Source of the DNA: Pseudomonas sp. | GTDB taxonomy: Bacteria; Pseudomonadota; Gammaproteobacteria; Pseudomonadales; Pseudomonadaceae | Assembly: GCA_022448005.1 (NCBI GenBank) | Contig: JAKUTK010000034.1 | Span: forward strand, 1 to 54,212 | Direction: 5' to 3' | Length of the DNA stretch: 54,212 nucleotides | Part shown: in pieces, positions 32,579 to 41,356 of the stretch | How positions within the stretch are numbered: position 1 is the stretch's first letter | Layout: the number at the start of each line of letters is the position of its first letter | Translations under genes and position numbers: made by a program | The notes under the pieces: model-generated | The model's input: the letters and a program-made list of their open reading frames with translations, nothing else | What the model was told of the DNA's origin: nothing | Databases searched by the model: none

Positions 32579-33700
32579 TCAACGTTTACGCAGGATCACG
32601 CTGCCAATTGAGTAGCCCGCACCGAACGAGCTGAGCACGCCGAGGCTGCCGCTGGACAGGTCATCCTGATGCTTGTGGAAGGCAATGACCGAACCTGCCG
32701 AACTGGTGTTGGCATAGGTGTCGAGAATAACGGGCGCCTCTTCCGAGCTAGCATCACGACCGAGCAACTTGCGTACGATCAGATGGTTCATGTTCAAGTT
32801 CGCCTGGTGCAGCCAGAAGCGCTTGACCTCGCTGACCTCGATCCCGTTTTCCTTCAGGTGCTCGCCAATCAGCTCGGCCACCATCGGGCAGACTTCCTTG
32901 AATACCTTGCGGCCTTCCTGAACGAACAGCTTGTCCGGGTTGGTCATGTATTCCTCGGCGGTGCGATTGAGGAAACCGAAGTTATTGCGGATATTGTTGG
33001 AATACTCAGTCGCCAGCTTGGTGCTAACGATGTCCCACTGATAGCCCGAGGTGGCCTGATCGGCGCGCTCGACGATGACCGCCGTGCAGGCGTCGCCGAA
33101 GATAAAATGGCTGTCGCGGTCGCGGAAGTTCATGTGCCCGGTGCAGATCTCCGGATTGACCATCAGCACCGCACGCGCCTGGCCCAATCGCACCGAGTTG
33201 GCGGCATTCTGAATACCGAAGGTGGCCGAGGAACAGGCCACGTTCATGTCGAAACCGAAACCCTTGATACCCAGCGCCGCCTGCACTTCGATGGCAATCG
33301 CCGGATAAGCGCGCTGCAGGTTTGAGCAGGCAACGATCACACCGTCGATATCGGCTGCGGTTTTACCTGCGCGCTCAAGCGCCTGCTGAGCGGCCTTGAC
33401 CGACATTTCGCAGAGGATGGACCACTGGTCATTGCTGCGCTCAGGAATGCGCGGAACCATGCGATCCGGATCGAGGATGCCGGCCTTGTCAGTGACGAAG
33501 CGACTCTTGATGCCGGACGCCTTCTCGATGAACGCAGAGCTCGACTCCGGCATCGGCTGAACATCACCCGCTTCGATCGCCGCAGCGTTCTCGTCGTTGA
33601 AACGACGTGAGTAGGTGTTGAAAGACTCAACCAGCTCGTCGTTGGAAATGCTCTGGGCAGGGGTGTAAAGGCCGGTACCGCTGATGACGACGTTATGCAC
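32579..33700 (-). CDS. FabH-like beta-ketoacyl-ACP synthase III
   Basis: A 373-residue thiolase-fold condensing enzyme. The active-site cysteine is in MNVACSSATFG (C156), the histidine in FWLHQANLNM (H298), and the asparagine in ANTSSAGSV (N331, where housekeeping FabH has GNTSAAS). It is longer than FabH (about 320 residues). From its neighbours it corresponds to the P. aeruginosa PA3286 region, whose FabH-like enzyme is reported to feed beta-oxidation-derived octanoyl-CoA into fatty-acid synthesis. Orthology is inferred. The GTG start at 33700 is chosen because AGAGGA lies six to seven bases upstream; an ATG at 33730 would add ten residues. A strong terminator follows. Confidence 0.9.
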   Translation of the reverse strand: MHNVVISGTGLYTPAQSISNDELVESFNTYSRRFNDENAAAIEAGDVQPMPESSSAFIEKASGIKSRFVTDKAGILDPDRMVPRIPERSNDQWSILCEMSVKAAQQALERAGKTAADIDGVIVACSNLQRAYPAIAIEVQAALGIKGFGFDMNVACSSATFGIQNAANSVRLGQARAVLMVNPEICTGHMNFRDRDSHFIFGDACTAVIVERADQATSGYQWDIVSTKLATEYSNNIRNNFGFLNRTAEEYMTNPDKLFVQEGRKVFKEVCPMVAELIGEHLKENGIEVSEVKRFWLHQANLNMNHLIVRKLLGRDASSEEAPVILDTYANTSSAGSVIAFHKHQDDLSSGSLGVLSSFGAGYSIGSVILRKR

Positions 33701-33971
33701 AGTCGTTCCTCTCGAATATTGGCTGATCATAGTCGGGCGCCGGAACAGGAGCGAAGCCGGCCAGCGCCGATGCGATCGTTCATGCCGCGTCTGTTTATAT
33801 GGCGGCTATTGTGCACGAAAACTGAACAGAATCTGCAGCTCAGCGCGTAAAAGCAGCCAAAGGTTATCGAGGCACGACGATGAACATCGCTGACCACCCA
33901 AAGCCAGCAGGCAGGCCCTGGAAAGGCTTTCGGTTATCCTTGCGCTCCCCGCACCGCAGGAATGTTTCCCG

Positions 33972-34502
33972 ATGAAAGACCCACTTGCCGAACTGATCCG
34001 CCTGATCAGTTCGGGCTGCATGAGCGACGACGAGATCAACCGGCTGGCCGACGAAGCGGCTCAAGCCTATGCCGACCCCCAGGCCTTTCTGCAGGCCAAC
34101 CCGGATATCATCTACGGCGATGACTTCCCGATCCCACTGGGCGAATGGATGATCGTTGGCAGCCTGCCGGATACCGTGCTGTTCCAGGCCGATGACTACC
34201 AGGCGCTGTTCGAGCAGATTGTCGGTTCCTTCGGCCCGGACGTGAATTTCATCCTCAAGCCCAAGCAATTGGCCAAGACCGAGCCATTGAAGGCGCTCAA
34301 CCGCATCCAGACCCAGCTCAGCAGCCTTTACCCGGAAAAAGGCGGTTACGTGCTGGTGGACTTCAGCGAGCCACTGGACGACGAGTTGCAGGCCGTCCTC
34401 GTCTATACCTGCGACATCGAGCGGGTCATGGCGCTGGCAGTAGAAGTGGGTATCTACGCGGCGCCCGCGCTGGCGGCGCTACAGGCCCAAAGCCAGGCAT
34501 GA
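33972..34502 (+). CDS. conserved hypothetical protein
   Basis: A 176-residue acidic cytosolic protein (MKDPLAELIRLISSGCMSDDEIN...). The N-terminal 40 residues look helical; the centre (GEWMIVGSLPDTVLFQADDYQ) and the segment YPEKGGYVLVDFSEPLDDELQAVLVYT look like alternating strands and helices. No catalytic motif or membrane segment is visible. It is probably a pseudomonad-specific family. It converges on the DUF3820 gene with a single base between the two stop codons. Confidence 0.75.
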   Translation: MKDPLAELIRLISSGCMSDDEINRLADEAAQAYADPQAFLQANPDIIYGDDFPIPLGEWMIVGSLPDTVLFQADDYQALFEQIVGSFGPDVNFILKPKQLAKTEPLKALNRIQTQLSSLYPEKGGYVLVDFSEPLDDELQAVLVYTCDIERVMALAVEVGIYAAPALAALQAQSQA

Positions 34503-34503
34503 A

Positions 34504-34716
34504 TCAGCGGCGGCGCAATGGCTCGAGCAGCGGCAACAGACCGTTGTGGTCGATCTCCTGCATGAGCGCCAGCAGCTGCCCGAGATCCCCGGGCGGAAAA
34601 CCGACCCGGGCGAACCAGTTCAGGTAGTTGCCCGGAAGATCCGCGATCAGCCGGCCCTTGTATTTGCCGTAGGGCATCGTCTGGGTCACCAGGCGTTCGA
34701 GGTCTTCAGCTTTCAT
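34504..34716 (-). CDS. DUF3820 small protein
   Basis: A 70-residue protein matching the DUF3820 pattern: MPYGKYKGRLIADLPGNYLNWFARVGFPPG-type core, with conserved Gly-Lys-Tyr-Lys-Gly and a Trp. The Pfam family carries the label 'putative quorum-sensing-regulated virulence factor', but the biochemical role is unknown. The phrase resembles a nucleotide- or nucleic-acid-binding turn found at the end of some exonucleases. It is encoded opposite the preceding gene, tail to tail. Confidence 0.85.
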   Translation of the reverse strand: MKAEDLERLVTQTMPYGKYKGRLIADLPGNYLNWFARVGFPPGDLGQLLALMQEIDHNGLLPLLEPLRRR

Positions 34717-34902
34717 TGCAGCAGTTCATCGACAGAGAGGTGGCAAATACTGCCATAGCCGCTATGGCCGCGCAGCCTCACGCCCGTTTCGCACATTTGC
34801 GCGGCCTATCGGTCGGATAGAAACGCAGTTGCCAACATAGACCGCTTGGCAGCTCGGCGTGTCTGCGCCACTCGCCTAACCCTGAAAGCCGAGGACATCA
34901 AG

Positions 34903-35436
34903 ATGACGGATCAACCGAGCCCCAAGCCCGAACTGGACGACGCCGCGCTGGCGTTCGCCGCTCAGGTTTTCGAAAGCGCCCGCAGCGGTGATGCCGAGCG
35001 CCTCACCGACCTGCTCGGTCGCGGCTTGCCGGCCAACATTCGCAACCACAACGGCGACAGCCTGTTGATGCTCACCAGCTACCACGGCCATCTGGACGCC
35101 TCCCGCGTGCTGCTGGAACACGGGGCTGATCCACAGTTACGCAACGACAAGGGTCAAAGCCCGCTGGCGGGCGCTGCCTTCAAGGGCAATCTGGCAATGG
35201 CGCGACTGTTGCTCGATCACGGCGCCGATGTCGAAAGCGCCTCGCCCGACGGCAAGACCGCCCTGATGATGGCGGCCATGTTCAATCGCAGTGACATTGT
35301 CGAACTCTTACTGGAGCGCGGCGCAGACCCAAGCCAGGCCGACATGAACGGCGTGACGCCTCTGGCCGCTGCGCAAGCCATGGGCGCCCGGGACACACCC
35401 AAACTGCTAACCGAAGCCGTTGCTGCCTGCAGCTGA
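34903..35436 (+). CDS. ankyrin-repeat protein
   Basis: 177 residues with about four ankyrin repeats from residue 40 onward, e.g. NHNGDSLLMLTSYHGHLDAS, DKGQSPLAGAAFKGNLAMAR and DGKTALMMAAMFNRSDIVE, each followed by LLLxxGAD. The first 35 residues form a helical cap (ALAFAAQVFESARSGDAERL). No signal peptide is seen, so it probably mediates protein-protein contacts in the cytosol. The start at 34903 has GAGGA eight bases upstream; an open frame from 34846 is less likely. A similar ankyrin gene neighbours the FabH-like gene in P. aeruginosa, from memory. Confidence 0.9.
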   Translation: MTDQPSPKPELDDAALAFAAQVFESARSGDAERLTDLLGRGLPANIRNHNGDSLLMLTSYHGHLDASRVLLEHGADPQLRNDKGQSPLAGAAFKGNLAMARLLLDHGADVESASPDGKTALMMAAMFNRSDIVELLLERGADPSQADMNGVTPLAAAQAMGARDTPKLLTEAVAACS

Positions 35437-35508
35437 GTTTCAGCTTCGCAGGCTCTGGACCGCAGCCGTCCTCGGGGTAACGCAACGCACGTCGGGCGCT
35501 TGCAGCTG

Positions 35509-35844
35509 TCAGTTACCGTGCCTGGCCAACCGCAGTACCTCAAAGAAGCTCTGGGCCTGGTTAGGGTCCTTGATGTATTGCGGATGCAGGACCCGCCTCG
35601 GCGCAACCGCCGCACTACTTGTCTGAGCGCGCCATCGAGGTCCAGGCGTTGCCATACGCTAGGGATAATGGCTTGACAGTGCTCGCTGCGGCACTAAGTG
35701 CCGCGGCCTGCTTTTCGGCCGAATGCCCAGCAGCCCCTTTCGCTCGAGATGATCCGCGCAATTCGAATCCCAAGCACAATGCAAGAACCCCCAGCCCTCA
35801 TGCGGCACCTTTCCCCGGTCAAGACATTGAATGCAATGGCTCAT
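35509..35844 (-). pseudogene. probable decayed gene or intact 61-residue Cys-rich ORF
   Basis: An open frame at 35659-35844 starts with an ATGA overlap on the upstream gene's stop and reads MSHCIQCLDRGKV..GWGFLHCAWDSNCADHLERKG, a CxxC-type zinc-ribbon-like start. Its second half uses unusual codons and looks random. Other frames then carry protein-like text: AEKQAAALSAAASTVKPL just after, VWQRLDLDGALRQVVRRLRR, and a tail VLHPQYIKDPNQAQSFF that ends at a TGA at 35509-35511. Shifts between frames would explain this as a broken gene. The original product was not recognised. A perfect 17-base palindrome GCGGCACT-A-AGTGCCGC lies at 35688-35704. Confidence 0.35.
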
Positions 35845-36836
35845 GAACGTCTTGGCAAATTCCGGTGTTTGGTCCAGCGACAGGTCGGCAATAGATACAG
35901 AAACAGCGGCGCGCCAGCAATCAGATAGAAGTAGTAGGTCACGAAGCGCCAGATCAGGATGGCCGCCGCGGCCGTCGATTTCCCCACGAACGGCGCAAGC
36001 AGGGCCGCGGAAGCAAGTTCGGCGCTGCCCGCGCCGCCCGGTAGCAGGCTCAGCTGCCCCGCCGTCAAGGCCAACATCTGCACGATAAAGGTCCAGGCCC
36101 AGGCCAGGGATTTGCCCAAGCCCAGCAAGGTGAGATAGAGCACGCTATAGCGCAGCAACCAGTGCAGTGTCGTCAGCACGAACACACTCAGCAGGATCGA
36201 CAGCGGCAACCTGAAACACTCGAGCAAAGCATTGCGAAAACTCAGCGCCTTCTTGGCCCAGCTGCGCTGTCGGGCGCCCTTCACGCCGAGCCGCCCAATC
36301 AACCAGCCGTTGAGCAGGAACACCTGCCGATGAAAGCGCCCGAGCAATGCCAGCAGCACCATCAGGCCGATCAGCAATGCCGCACTGACGCCCAATAGAC
36401 TGGCGATATAGGTATTCAGCGAATGGGTGACCGCATAGATGAGCACCCCCACCAGCGCACAGGCAAAAAACAGCAGATCGGTAAGCTGCTCAACGGCATA
36501 GGTCGCGGTGCCCTTGGCGGGCGGCACGCCATGGCGCAGCAGCAGCGCCATCATCGTCAAAGGGCCACCGGCGCCGCCGGGCGTGGCACAGATGGCAAAT
36601 TCCGTGGCGATCACGATGCCCACCGCTCGGTGCTGGCCCAGGCGACGACGGCCGACGAGCAACCGCAGCCGTAGCGCATTCAAGTACCAGCCAACAACAA
36701 TCATGCCCAACATCAGCAACAGCAACCCCGGCGGAAAGCTGCGTAACCGCTCGAGCAAACCGCTGCCGCCGAGCAGAATCGGCACCAATGCCGCAACCAG
36801 TAAAGCGCCAGCGAGCAACCACCAGCGGCGATTCAT
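35841..36836 (-). CDS. UPF0104 (LPG-synthase transmembrane-domain-like) membrane protein
   Basis: 331 residues with about 8 hydrophobic helices, matching the flippase-like membrane domain of lysylphosphatidylglycerol synthase without the cytosolic aminoacyltransferase domain. The conserved phrases are EFAICATPGGAGGPLTMMALLLRHG and LPGGAGSAELASAALL. Stand-alone UPF0104 proteins are thought to move or handle lipids or glycolipids. It overlaps the upstream deacetylase gene by four bases (ATGA) and is the third gene of a tight minus-strand operon with the GT4 glycosyltransferase, so a role in handling the glycosylated product is a reasonable inference. Confidence 0.87.
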   Translation of the reverse strand: MNRRWWLLAGALLVAALVPILLGGSGLLERLRSFPPGLLLLMLGMIVVGWYLNALRLRLLVGRRRLGQHRAVGIVIATEFAICATPGGAGGPLTMMALLLRHGVPPAKGTATYAVEQLTDLLFFACALVGVLIYAVTHSLNTYIASLLGVSAALLIGLMVLLALLGRFHRQVFLLNGWLIGRLGVKGARQRSWAKKALSFRNALLECFRLPLSILLSVFVLTTLHWLLRYSVLYLTLLGLGKSLAWAWTFIVQMLALTAGQLSLLPGGAGSAELASAALLAPFVGKSTAAAAILIWRFVTYYFYLIAGAPLFLYLLPTCRWTKHRNLPRRS

Positions 36837-37597
36837 GCCGCGGCGCTCGAAGCCAGTATGTGTCGATTAAGCCAGGCAATCTTTGTCACCGGCTTGCGCC
36901 CGTCCGCCAAAAGCAGAGTCAGCGTGTCCAGCCAGTATTGCCGCGAGAACCCATGCCGCATGTCCACCGGATGCAACCCAAGCCGCAAAACCGGCGATTG
37001 CTGGTGCCGCCTGAGCATCCGCTCGCTGACCAGCCGTGACATGCCGCGACGCCAAGCGCTTCGAGCGCTCCAGACCAGCCCTGGCGCGTCTACGGGTTGA
37101 TAGTCGGGCAACAAGTAGAAGTGGCCTGGGTCGCTGGTATAGGTCAGCCCGGTCGCCGCTAAGGCTTGCCGAGCCCCCGCCCCCAACAGCCAGGCAGGTG
37201 CCACGAAACCATGGAGGGGCCATTGGTGGCGCTCGAACAGGTCGATACCACACTGCAAGCGCCTGGCTGACTCCTCGCGACTGAGCGGGTAGAACTCGCC
37301 TTCATGGGTAAAGACGCGGCGCATGAACCAGTCTCGTGGCGTGCGTGGCGAGGGGGCTTCATCTGCGTGGTAGAAACCATGCAGGATGAGCTCATCGCCA
37401 CGTGCAAGCCGCCCGTCCAGCAGGCGCCGAAACTCGACATGATCGTCGAGCCGGTTGCGGCGATGGAAATCCGGCACCACAAGCCAGCAGATCGGTATCT
37501 GACCCAGCGCGTCGACCGCTTCGACGAAGGGCCGATAATCGGGCCAGGTCTCCGGCGCCACGTCATGCAGCACCAGCATCAGGCTGCGCTCAGCCAT
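36833..37597 (-). CDS. DUF2334 polysaccharide-deacetylase-like protein
   Basis: A 254-residue NodB-fold protein. The first metal-binding Asp is in LVLHDVAPETWPDY (about residues 8-21) and the His pair in ELILHGFYHADEAPS (about 90-104). The Arg-rich C-terminal half contains RLGLHPVDMRH, which supplies a further His. No signal peptide is present, so it acts in the cytosol unless exported otherwise. The ATG at 37597 overlaps the glycosyltransferase end by 8 bases and its own end overlaps the UPF0104 gene by 4 bases. Removal of an acetyl group from a GlcNAc-type glycolipid is plausible, not proven. Confidence 0.88.
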   Translation of the reverse strand: MAERSLMLVLHDVAPETWPDYRPFVEAVDALGQIPICWLVVPDFHRRNRLDDHVEFRRLLDGRLARGDELILHGFYHADEAPSPRTPRDWFMRRVFTHEGEFYPLSREESARRLQCGIDLFERHQWPLHGFVAPAWLLGAGARQALAATGLTYTSDPGHFYLLPDYQPVDAPGLVWSARSAWRRGMSRLVSERMLRRHQQSPVLRLGLHPVDMRHGFSRQYWLDTLTLLLADGRKPVTKIAWLNRHILASSAAA

Positions 37598-38705
37598 GCA
37601 CGGCAACCGGCAGTTCAGCGGTGCCCAACGCGGCGTGATAATGCGCCAGCAGGCCGGCTACCACTGCATCCCATGCGTGATGCGCCTCGACATGTTGACG
37701 GGCTTGCATCCCCAGCAAGCGCGGATCGTCCTCGAATAACTCTCGGACGGTCTGCGCCATCGCTGGAGCGTCCAACGGGCGACATAACCGACCGGTGTGG
37801 AAGGGCACCAGTTCTGGCAGGGCGCCGGCGCGTGCCGCAATCACGGGTATCCCACTGGCCATGGCTTCGAGCGCCACCAGACCGAAAGTTTCCTGATTTC
37901 CGGCGTGCAGCAGCACGTCACTGCTGGCCATGTAGCGCGCTACGTCCGCCGCCGGGCAAAAACGATCGATCACCGACACGTTGGGCGGTACGCGATGGGG
38001 CATGCCGGAACCGACCAGCAGCAGATGGTAGGGCTCACCCAGCCGACGTGCGGTCTCCAGCAGAACACCGAGGTTCTTTTCGCGCGACCCGCGCCCAGCG
38101 AAGATCATCAACCGAGTATCGTCGGCAAGACCCAGCTCGCGGCGCACCCGCGGATCGCGCAGGCTTGGCCGAAAGGTGTCCAGATCCACGCCCAATGGCT
38201 GCACATAGACGTTCTCGACCCCGAGCGACGTCAGCTTTTGCGCCATTACCTGGCTTGGCGCCAGCACCCGATCGAAGCTGCTGTACAGCCGCGACACATA
38301 GCCATTCATGTTGGTGCCCAGCCACCTGCCGATGCGGTTACTCACCAACAAAGGAAGATCCGAGTGGTAGAAGCCGATCACCGGCACGTCCAGGCGTCGC
38401 CCAGCGTCTAGAGCCGCCCAGGCAGTCATATAGGGGTCCCCGACTTCGATCACGTCGGGACGAAGGGATCGCAGTTGATTACGCCACGGAGCGCGCCGTA
38501 CTGGAAATCGATAGCCGTTGCTGAAAGGGAGCGCGGGCGCCGGTATCTGATAGATGCCAGCGTTGTGGCTATAGCGCTCACCCGGAACCAGGATGCTGTG
38601 GCGGACGCCCGCGTAGAGCCGCAGCCGGCGATGTTTAGCTTCAAGATAAGTACGCACGCCGCCGCTGGCGGGTGCGTAAAACATGGTCATGTCGGCGATG
38701 TGCAA
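37590..38705 (-). CDS. GT4-family glycosyltransferase
   Basis: 371 residues of the GT-B, retaining GT4 family. The N-terminal domain has MTMFYAPASGGVRTYLEAKHR (acceptor side) and VIGFYHSDLPLL. The C-terminal domain has IFAGRGSREKNLGVLLE and the nucleotide-sugar motif GNQETFGLVALEAMASGIPV, with the EX7E pair near residue 270. It resembles lipid glycosyltransferases of the PimB/diacylglycerol type. The TTG at 38705 (reading HIADMTMFY after the start) has GGAG about ten bases upstream; an ATG at 38690 is the alternative. It is the first gene of the three-gene operon. Confidence 0.9.
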   Translation of the reverse strand: MHIADMTMFYAPASGGVRTYLEAKHRRLRLYAGVRHSILVPGERYSHNAGIYQIPAPALPFSNGYRFPVRRAPWRNQLRSLRPDVIEVGDPYMTAWAALDAGRRLDVPVIGFYHSDLPLLVSNRIGRWLGTNMNGYVSRLYSSFDRVLAPSQVMAQKLTSLGVENVYVQPLGVDLDTFRPSLRDPRVRRELGLADDTRLMIFAGRGSREKNLGVLLETARRLGEPYHLLLVGSGMPHRVPPNVSVIDRFCPAADVARYMASSDVLLHAGNQETFGLVALEAMASGIPVIAARAGALPELVPFHTGRLCRPLDAPAMAQTVRELFEDDPRLLGMQARQHVEAHHAWDAVVAGLLAHYHAALGTAELPVAVHG

Positions 38706-38879
38706 AGTGGAGCGTCTCCGTTAGGTCTCGATGCAAAACCTTTGGAGGCGGCCCCGTCAGCCGTAATCTGCTGCCCTTTGGCGGGGCGCAGCCAGACCAC
38801 CGCTCGAAAGATTCTGCAATGAAATCAATGGACAGCCGGCCCTGACAGTTGTTCGCCGTCGCATCGGCGTTATCCGACG

Positions 38880-39749
38880 CTATCTGTGGACACGCTTGTC
38901 TCCCTCTCCCTTCCCTTCTACGGAGGCGTGTTCGATCACAGCATTCATCTCCGCCCCGAAGAGCAGGACCGCGGCAGAGATGTAGAAGTACAGCAACAGA
39001 ACAATGACGGCCCCGATGCTGCCGTAGGTCGCGTCGTAGTTACCGAAGTTCTGCACGTACAAGCCGAAGGCAATGGAGGCGGCAATCCAGACGATCACCG
39101 CCAGCACCGAACCTGGGGTGATGAAGCGGAACTCCTGTTCGACATCAGGCGTGACGTAATAGATCACCGCCAGCACCAGCATCATCAGCACCACCACAAC
39201 GGGCCAGCGCAGCCAGGTCCAGAGGGTGACCACGATGTCCTTCAGGCCAACCTGATCGGCCAACCACTCGATGACTTGTGGGCCGACAATCATCAATGCC
39301 GCGGTAGCCAGCAGAATCAGCGCCAGGCCGATGGTGTACACGACCGAGAGGAGGATCAGTTTCCACGTTGGCCGCCCTTCCTCGACGTCATAGGCCTTGT
39401 TCATCGCGTTCATCAACGAGCGCACCCCGATTGAGGCCGACCACAATGCCACGAGAATACCGAAGGAGAGGAAGCCACCTTTTTCCTCCTGCATCTCGTC
39501 AATGACAGGGTTGACGAGACTAAGGGCGTCGGGCGGTAACACCAGCGAAGCCTGCTGACGAAGCCAAGTGAAAAACTCTTGCAGATCTAGCAGACCCAGC
39601 AGGGCGATCAGAAACAGCAGAAACGGAAACAACGAGAAAATGGCACGGTACGCCAAGGCCGACGCATAGGTAGTCATGTCGTCGTTGCTGAACTCCTTGA
39701 AGGTGCGTTTCAGCAGCTCGAAGCTGCCTATACCACGCAAATCCAGCAT
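38880..39749 (-). CDS. YihY/BrkB-family membrane protein
   Basis: 289 residues with six hydrophobic helices. The family pattern includes SNDDMTTYASALAYRAIFSLFPFLLFLIALL near the start, SASIGVRSLMNAMNKAYDVEE in the middle, and GSIGAVIVLLLYFYISAAVLLFGAEMNA at the end. The family was once annotated as ribonuclease BN by mistake; the true role (transport or export) is open. The ATG at 39749 has GGGGGA six to seven bases upstream; another at 39755 and a long open extension to 39956 are less likely. The 39750-40084 gap holds no other gene. Confidence 0.92.
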   Translation of the reverse strand: MLDLRGIGSFELLKRTFKEFSNDDMTTYASALAYRAIFSLFPFLLFLIALLGLLDLQEFFTWLRQQASLVLPPDALSLVNPVIDEMQEEKGGFLSFGILVALWSASIGVRSLMNAMNKAYDVEEGRPTWKLILLSVVYTIGLALILLATAALMIVGPQVIEWLADQVGLKDIVVTLWTWLRWPVVVVLMMLVLAVIYYVTPDVEQEFRFITPGSVLAVIVWIAASIAFGLYVQNFGNYDATYGSIGAVIVLLLYFYISAAVLLFGAEMNAVIEHASVEGKGEGDKRVHR

Positions 39750-40084
39750 CGCCATTCCCCCATTCACTGTGATTAAAGCCGAAGCCGTTAATCGTGGGAC
39801 GACCCCCGCCTGCAAGAGTTCGGCCCACGTGACGGGCGACGCAATGTAGGGCCCGCTCGCACCGCATGCGCCCCACCGGGTTAAGCACGGCTGAGGCGTG
39901 GCGGAGGAACTTTCTTCGCTCGCAACGCTCTTGATGGAGTCGCCAATTTGGTCCAACGCTGACTAAAAGCGCACGCACAGCTGCCAGGTACAAATCGCTT
40001 AATCCGCGCGTTTGGCTTGGCAGGAGCAGCAACCCGGACGCCAGCCATGGCTTTTGTCGCGATCAGCGGCCGCAGGAGCACTGA

Positions 40085-41356
40085 ATGAAATCGGCCTATG
40101 CCACGGACGCAGCCCAGCCTGGAATGAAAGCCGACCTCGTCAAATACGCTCGACTCATAGTGACCAAAGGCAGCGGCGCCGGCGCTACGCTCGGCCTGAA
40201 TATTCTATTGGCGCGGCTTCTCGTGCCAGAGCTTGCCGGTACCGTGTTTTTTTGCGTGGCCCTGGGCATCTTTCTATCGCTGCTCGCACGACTTGGCCTC
40301 GACATCGCTTGCCTGAAAAACATTTCATCCTTACACGAAGGCCAGCAGCGCAACTATTTCGACCGTGCACTGATACTCGCAGCGCTGATGAACATTCCGG
40401 CGTTCCTGATAGGCCTGGCAGTCGTGTATTTCTCCGAGACCACACAAGCCTATTTCGTTCATGCGGCAGTTCTGTTCGCTGTCACCGCGCTTGGCCTGTC
40501 ACTGCTGAGCATCGCCAGCGAGACCTTGAAGGCCAAGCATAAAACCAGCGAAGGCCTGTTCTGGCAGACGGCGTTTCAGCCTGCACTGACTCTTCTACTG
40601 GTGGCGATCACCGGCAATGACCTGACGACGGTCGTGGGCTGCTTCGCGTTCAGTTTCACGCTGGCCATTCTCGGGTCGATCTGGCGTGCCCGTACCAGCC
40701 TGCCCTACTCAGGCTCCGAGGCTGCGCTGGGCTGGCGAGAAATGCTCATTCTCTGCATACCGCTGATGCTGATCGCTGTCATGAACAGCATCATCGAGCT
40801 GTCCGACACGCTGTTGCTCGGCGTGTTGCGCTCGGCCAGCGAAGTCAGCATCTATTACATCGCCGCCAAGATTGCAGCGCTCTCGACCACACTGCTGTTC
40901 ATCATCAACGGCACCATCGCTCCAGACATCTCCAAACGCTGGGCACGAAACGACCGCGCTGGGGCATTCGCCATTGTCCGCAGATATTCGCGCTTCATGC
41001 TGGCGCTGGCACTGATGATCCTGCTCGCCATCGGCCTGCTACGCGAATACATCCTTGCCGTGTTCGGCCCCGAATACCGCGAGCAGGGCGTCTATCCGTT
41101 GTTGGTCCTTGCTGTCGGCTACTTCTTTGTCCTGGCCGCAGGCCCTCTGGGCATCTTCATGACCATGACGGGCAATCACCGCCGATACCTTCACAACAAC
41201 ATCGCGGCCTGCGTGATCAACGTAGCGCTCAATCTGATCCTCATCCCGCGCTACGGCGTCAACGGCGCCTGCTTCGCAACTGCCGTGGCGCTGGCGATCA
41301 AAAACACTCTGCTCTACGTGCAGTTCAAGAACATCGAAAGGAGTCCGACGCCATGA
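40085..41356 (+). CDS. polysaccharide flippase (MATE/Wzx-like)
   Basis: 423 residues with about 12-14 hydrophobic helices, of the oligosaccharide flippase superfamily. Phrases such as TKGSGAGATLGLNILLARLLVP at the start, SIIELSDTLLLGVLRSASEVSIYYIAAKIAAL in the middle and HRRYLHNNIAACVINVALNLILIPRYG near the end are typical of Wzx-type lipid-linked sugar exporters. GGAG lies seven bases before the ATG. It overlaps the pyruvyl transferase gene by four bases (ATGA), making a two-gene operon. No glycosyltransferase or Wzy polymerase is adjacent. Confidence 0.9.
   Translation: MKSAYATDAAQPGMKADLVKYARLIVTKGSGAGATLGLNILLARLLVPELAGTVFFCVALGIFLSLLARLGLDIACLKNISSLHEGQQRNYFDRALILAALMNIPAFLIGLAVVYFSETTQAYFVHAAVLFAVTALGLSLLSIASETLKAKHKTSEGLFWQTAFQPALTLLLVAITGNDLTTVVGCFAFSFTLAILGSIWRARTSLPYSGSEAALGWREMLILCIPLMLIAVMNSIIELSDTLLLGVLRSASEVSIYYIAAKIAALSTTLLFIINGTIAPDISKRWARNDRAGAFAIVRRYSRFMLALALMILLAIGLLREYILAVFGPEYREQGVYPLLVLAVGYFFVLAAGPLGIFMTMTGNHRRYLHNNIAACVINVALNLILIPRYGVNGACFATAVALAIKNTLLYVQFKNIERSPTP

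Noticed and set aside
38831..38848. Two CTGTC repeats (minus strand) upstream of the glycosyltransferase operon as a Pho box
   Set aside because: The repeats are 13 bases apart instead of 11 and the spacer is GC-rich, so they do not fit a PhoB site.
39750..39956. N-terminal extension of the YihY protein
   Set aside because: The extra 69 residues lack conservation features, and GGGGGA is correctly placed for the start at 39749.
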